The notes under the pieces: generated by a model
Told to the model about the DNA's origin: nothing
The model's database searches: none
Seen by the model: only the letters and a program-made list of their open reading frames with translations
Translations under genes and position numbers: made by a program
From: Blastococcus sp. URHD0036
GTDB taxonomy: Bacteria; Actinomycetota; Actinomycetes; Mycobacteriales; Geodermatophilaceae
NCBI RefSeq assembly: GCF_000701365.1
Contig: NZ_JNIK01000004.1
Span: 124,001-188,000 of the forward strand
Direction: 5' to 3'
Length of the DNA stretch: 64,000 nt
Part shown: piece after piece, positions 62,935-64,000 of the stretch
Numbering within the stretch: position 1 is the stretch's first letter
How the letters are laid out: every line of letters starts with the position of its first letter

Positions 62935-64000
62935 GTGAGATCACATGCAGCGGGCGGCGCGCCGGGCAGGCACGGGACCGGTGGGGTGGGGAACTCCGAC
63001 GTGTTCATGACAGGTGTCCGCCGCTACTGGCTCGTGGTGCTCGCTGTCACCGGGATCGCCGTGCTCGGCGCTGTCTTCGCCACGAAGACGACCGACACCA
63101 CCTACGTCGGCCGAACCTCCCTGATCGTCTCCTCCAACGACAGGTCGCCCGACCAGGACGCCGTGCTCGTCCAGGGCTACGTCGCGTACTTCAACGACAT
63201 CGCCTACCAGCGGGAGCTGGCCGGCCGGGCGGGCGTGCCCGACGGCACCGAACTCGAGGCCGAGGCTGCTGCAGCGAGCCCCATCATGATCATCAGCGCC
63301 TCCGCGTCGGACCGCGCAACGGCACAGAGTTACGCCATCGAGGTGGCCGACGGGTTCCGTGAGGACATCAACGGGGTCCGCGCCGACAGCCGGGCCGAGC
63401 AACTGGCCAGCTTGCAGACGCAGCTCGACGCGGCGCTGCGCAGCTCCGGCGCGAACGCCGCGGCCGTCGTGTCCGACCTGCAGATCCGGATCGATCAGAT
63501 CCAGTCCGACCGGGTGAACGTCCTGCAAGAACTCCAGACCGAGGGCGGAGTGTCGGTCGAGGAGCCCTCGTTGCTCCGTAACGTCCTCCCCGCCGGCGCC
63601 GGGGGGCTGCTCCTCGGGCTGCTCGGGGCCTTCGCTCTGGTCAAGTTGTCGCGGCGCCTTCCCACCGGAGGGGACGTGGCCGAGAAGGTCGGGCAGCCCA
63701 CACTGGTGGAGGTCCCGTCATCTCGCGGCAGGTCGGGCGGAGTCCGTCAGGAGCGCCGGTTGGGCCAGCTGGCCAACATCGTCAGGGGTCGACTCCCCGG
63801 TCCCAGTGTCGTGGCCGTCGCCCAACCCGACGCCGGTGTGGCGTCGTCCTTCGTCGCGCTGAAGATGGCCCGCGAGTGGGCGCGGCAGGGCCATCCCACC
63901 GTTCTCGTCAGTGCGGACGCAGGAGGGGTCCTCGACGGCGCGGAGGCGGTCGCACCGCAGGTCCGGCCGGGCGCCCTCCCCGGGCTCTCGTTGATCCGGC
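62935..64000 (+). CDS. Wzz/BY-kinase-like protein with degenerate P-loop, 3' end outside window
   Basis: The frame is open from GTG 62935, after a good GAGGGAG site, to the window's end (355 codons seen). After about 25 hydrophilic residues come MTGVRRYWLVVLAVTGIAVL (first helix), a periplasmic region (TTYVGRTSLIVSS, coiled stretch RAEQLASLQTQLDAALR), a second helix near residue 220, and then a kinase-type domain. Around residue 293 the segment VVAVAQPDAGVASS aligns with the Walker A of the BY-kinase at 42.5 kb but lacks GxGKT, and VLVSADAGG replaces VLVEADLRR. Chain-length or scaffold function without ATP use is inferred. An in-frame ATG at 63007 is an alternative start. Confidence 0.8.
   Translation, partial: MRSHAAGGAPGRHGTGGVGNSDVFMTGVRRYWLVVLAVTGIAVLGAVFATKTTDTTYVGRTSLIVSSNDRSPDQDAVLVQGYVAYFNDIAYQRELAGRAGVPDGTELEAEAAAASPIMIISASASDRATAQSYAIEVADGFREDINGVRADSRAEQLASLQTQLDAALRSSGANAAAVVSDLQIRIDQIQSDRVNVLQELQTEGGVSVEEPSLLRNVLPAGAGGLLLGLLGAFALVKLSRRLPTGGDVAEKVGQPTLVEVPSSRGRSGGVRQERRLGQLANIVRGRLPGPSVVAVAQPDAGVASSFVALKMAREWARQGHPTVLVSADAGGVLDGAEAVAPQVRPGALPGLSLIR

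Overview
The window is a stretch of very GC-rich, densely packed chromosome with frequent GTG starts and many 4-base start/stop overlaps. This fits a high-GC actinobacterium. Gene content (glucosyl-3-phosphoglycerate synthase, LCP proteins, DUF4190, many secreted Pro/Ala-rich proteins) and above all a formate dehydrogenase with an in-frame UAG at the selenocysteine position point to Geodermatophilaceae (Blastococcus, Geodermatophilus or a relative). The family assignment is an inference. No rRNA, tRNA, insertion sequence, phage or CRISPR array was recognised.

Left part (1-11.4 kb): the end of a HAD hydrolase gene, then a leftward, translationally coupled envelope operon (metallo-beta-lactamase-fold hydrolase, DedA protein, phosphodiesterase with a holin-like membrane domain, gpgS), preceded by a VanZ-like gene. 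Divergent from these is a rightward formate dehydrogenase operon: catalytic subunit fdhA, iron-sulfur subunit fdhB and NrfD-type membrane subunit. In fdhA, codon 191, where this family has Sec or Cys next to a conserved His, is TAG. Eleven bases later comes a 7-bp stem capped by GGUCU, the layout of a bacterial SECIS element. The most economical reading is UAG-encoded selenocysteine.

11.4-26.5 kb: two GDP-mannose-dehydratase-type genes, a tandem pair of large O-acyltransferases with C-terminal SGNH domains, several small or polytopic membrane proteins, a GH3 lipoprotein, an alkaline-phosphatase-superfamily protein and two GT-C-like membrane proteins.

26.5-43.8 kb: two polysaccharide gene sets. 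The first runs leftward (lipoprotein, Wzz-like protein, Wzy-like ligase/polymerase, Wzx-like flippase, hexapeptide acyltransferase, methyltransferase, two GT4 enzymes, GDP-fucose synthase). The second holds its own flippase, Wzy-like protein, three glycosyltransferases (one a PssD/PssE fusion) and a BY-kinase-type Wzz.

43.8-64 kb: exopolysaccharide support and regulation: an SGNH-like protein lacking its nucleophile, a secreted protein, a PP2C phosphatase, UDP-glucose dehydrogenase, two paralogous lipid-linked sugar-1-phosphate transferases, two low-molecular-weight tyrosine phosphatases, an LCP ligase, a GalE-type epimerase, a Pro-rich secreted protein with 186-bp repeats, a pair of secreted proteins sharing an unrecognised domain, a methyltransferase and the start of a second Wzz/BY-kinase-like gene with a degenerate P-loop. 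Together the genes can make GDP- and UDP-sugars, load the first sugar on undecaprenyl phosphate, extend, decorate, flip and polymerise repeat units, control the process by tyrosine phosphorylation, and attach or process the product at the cell surface.
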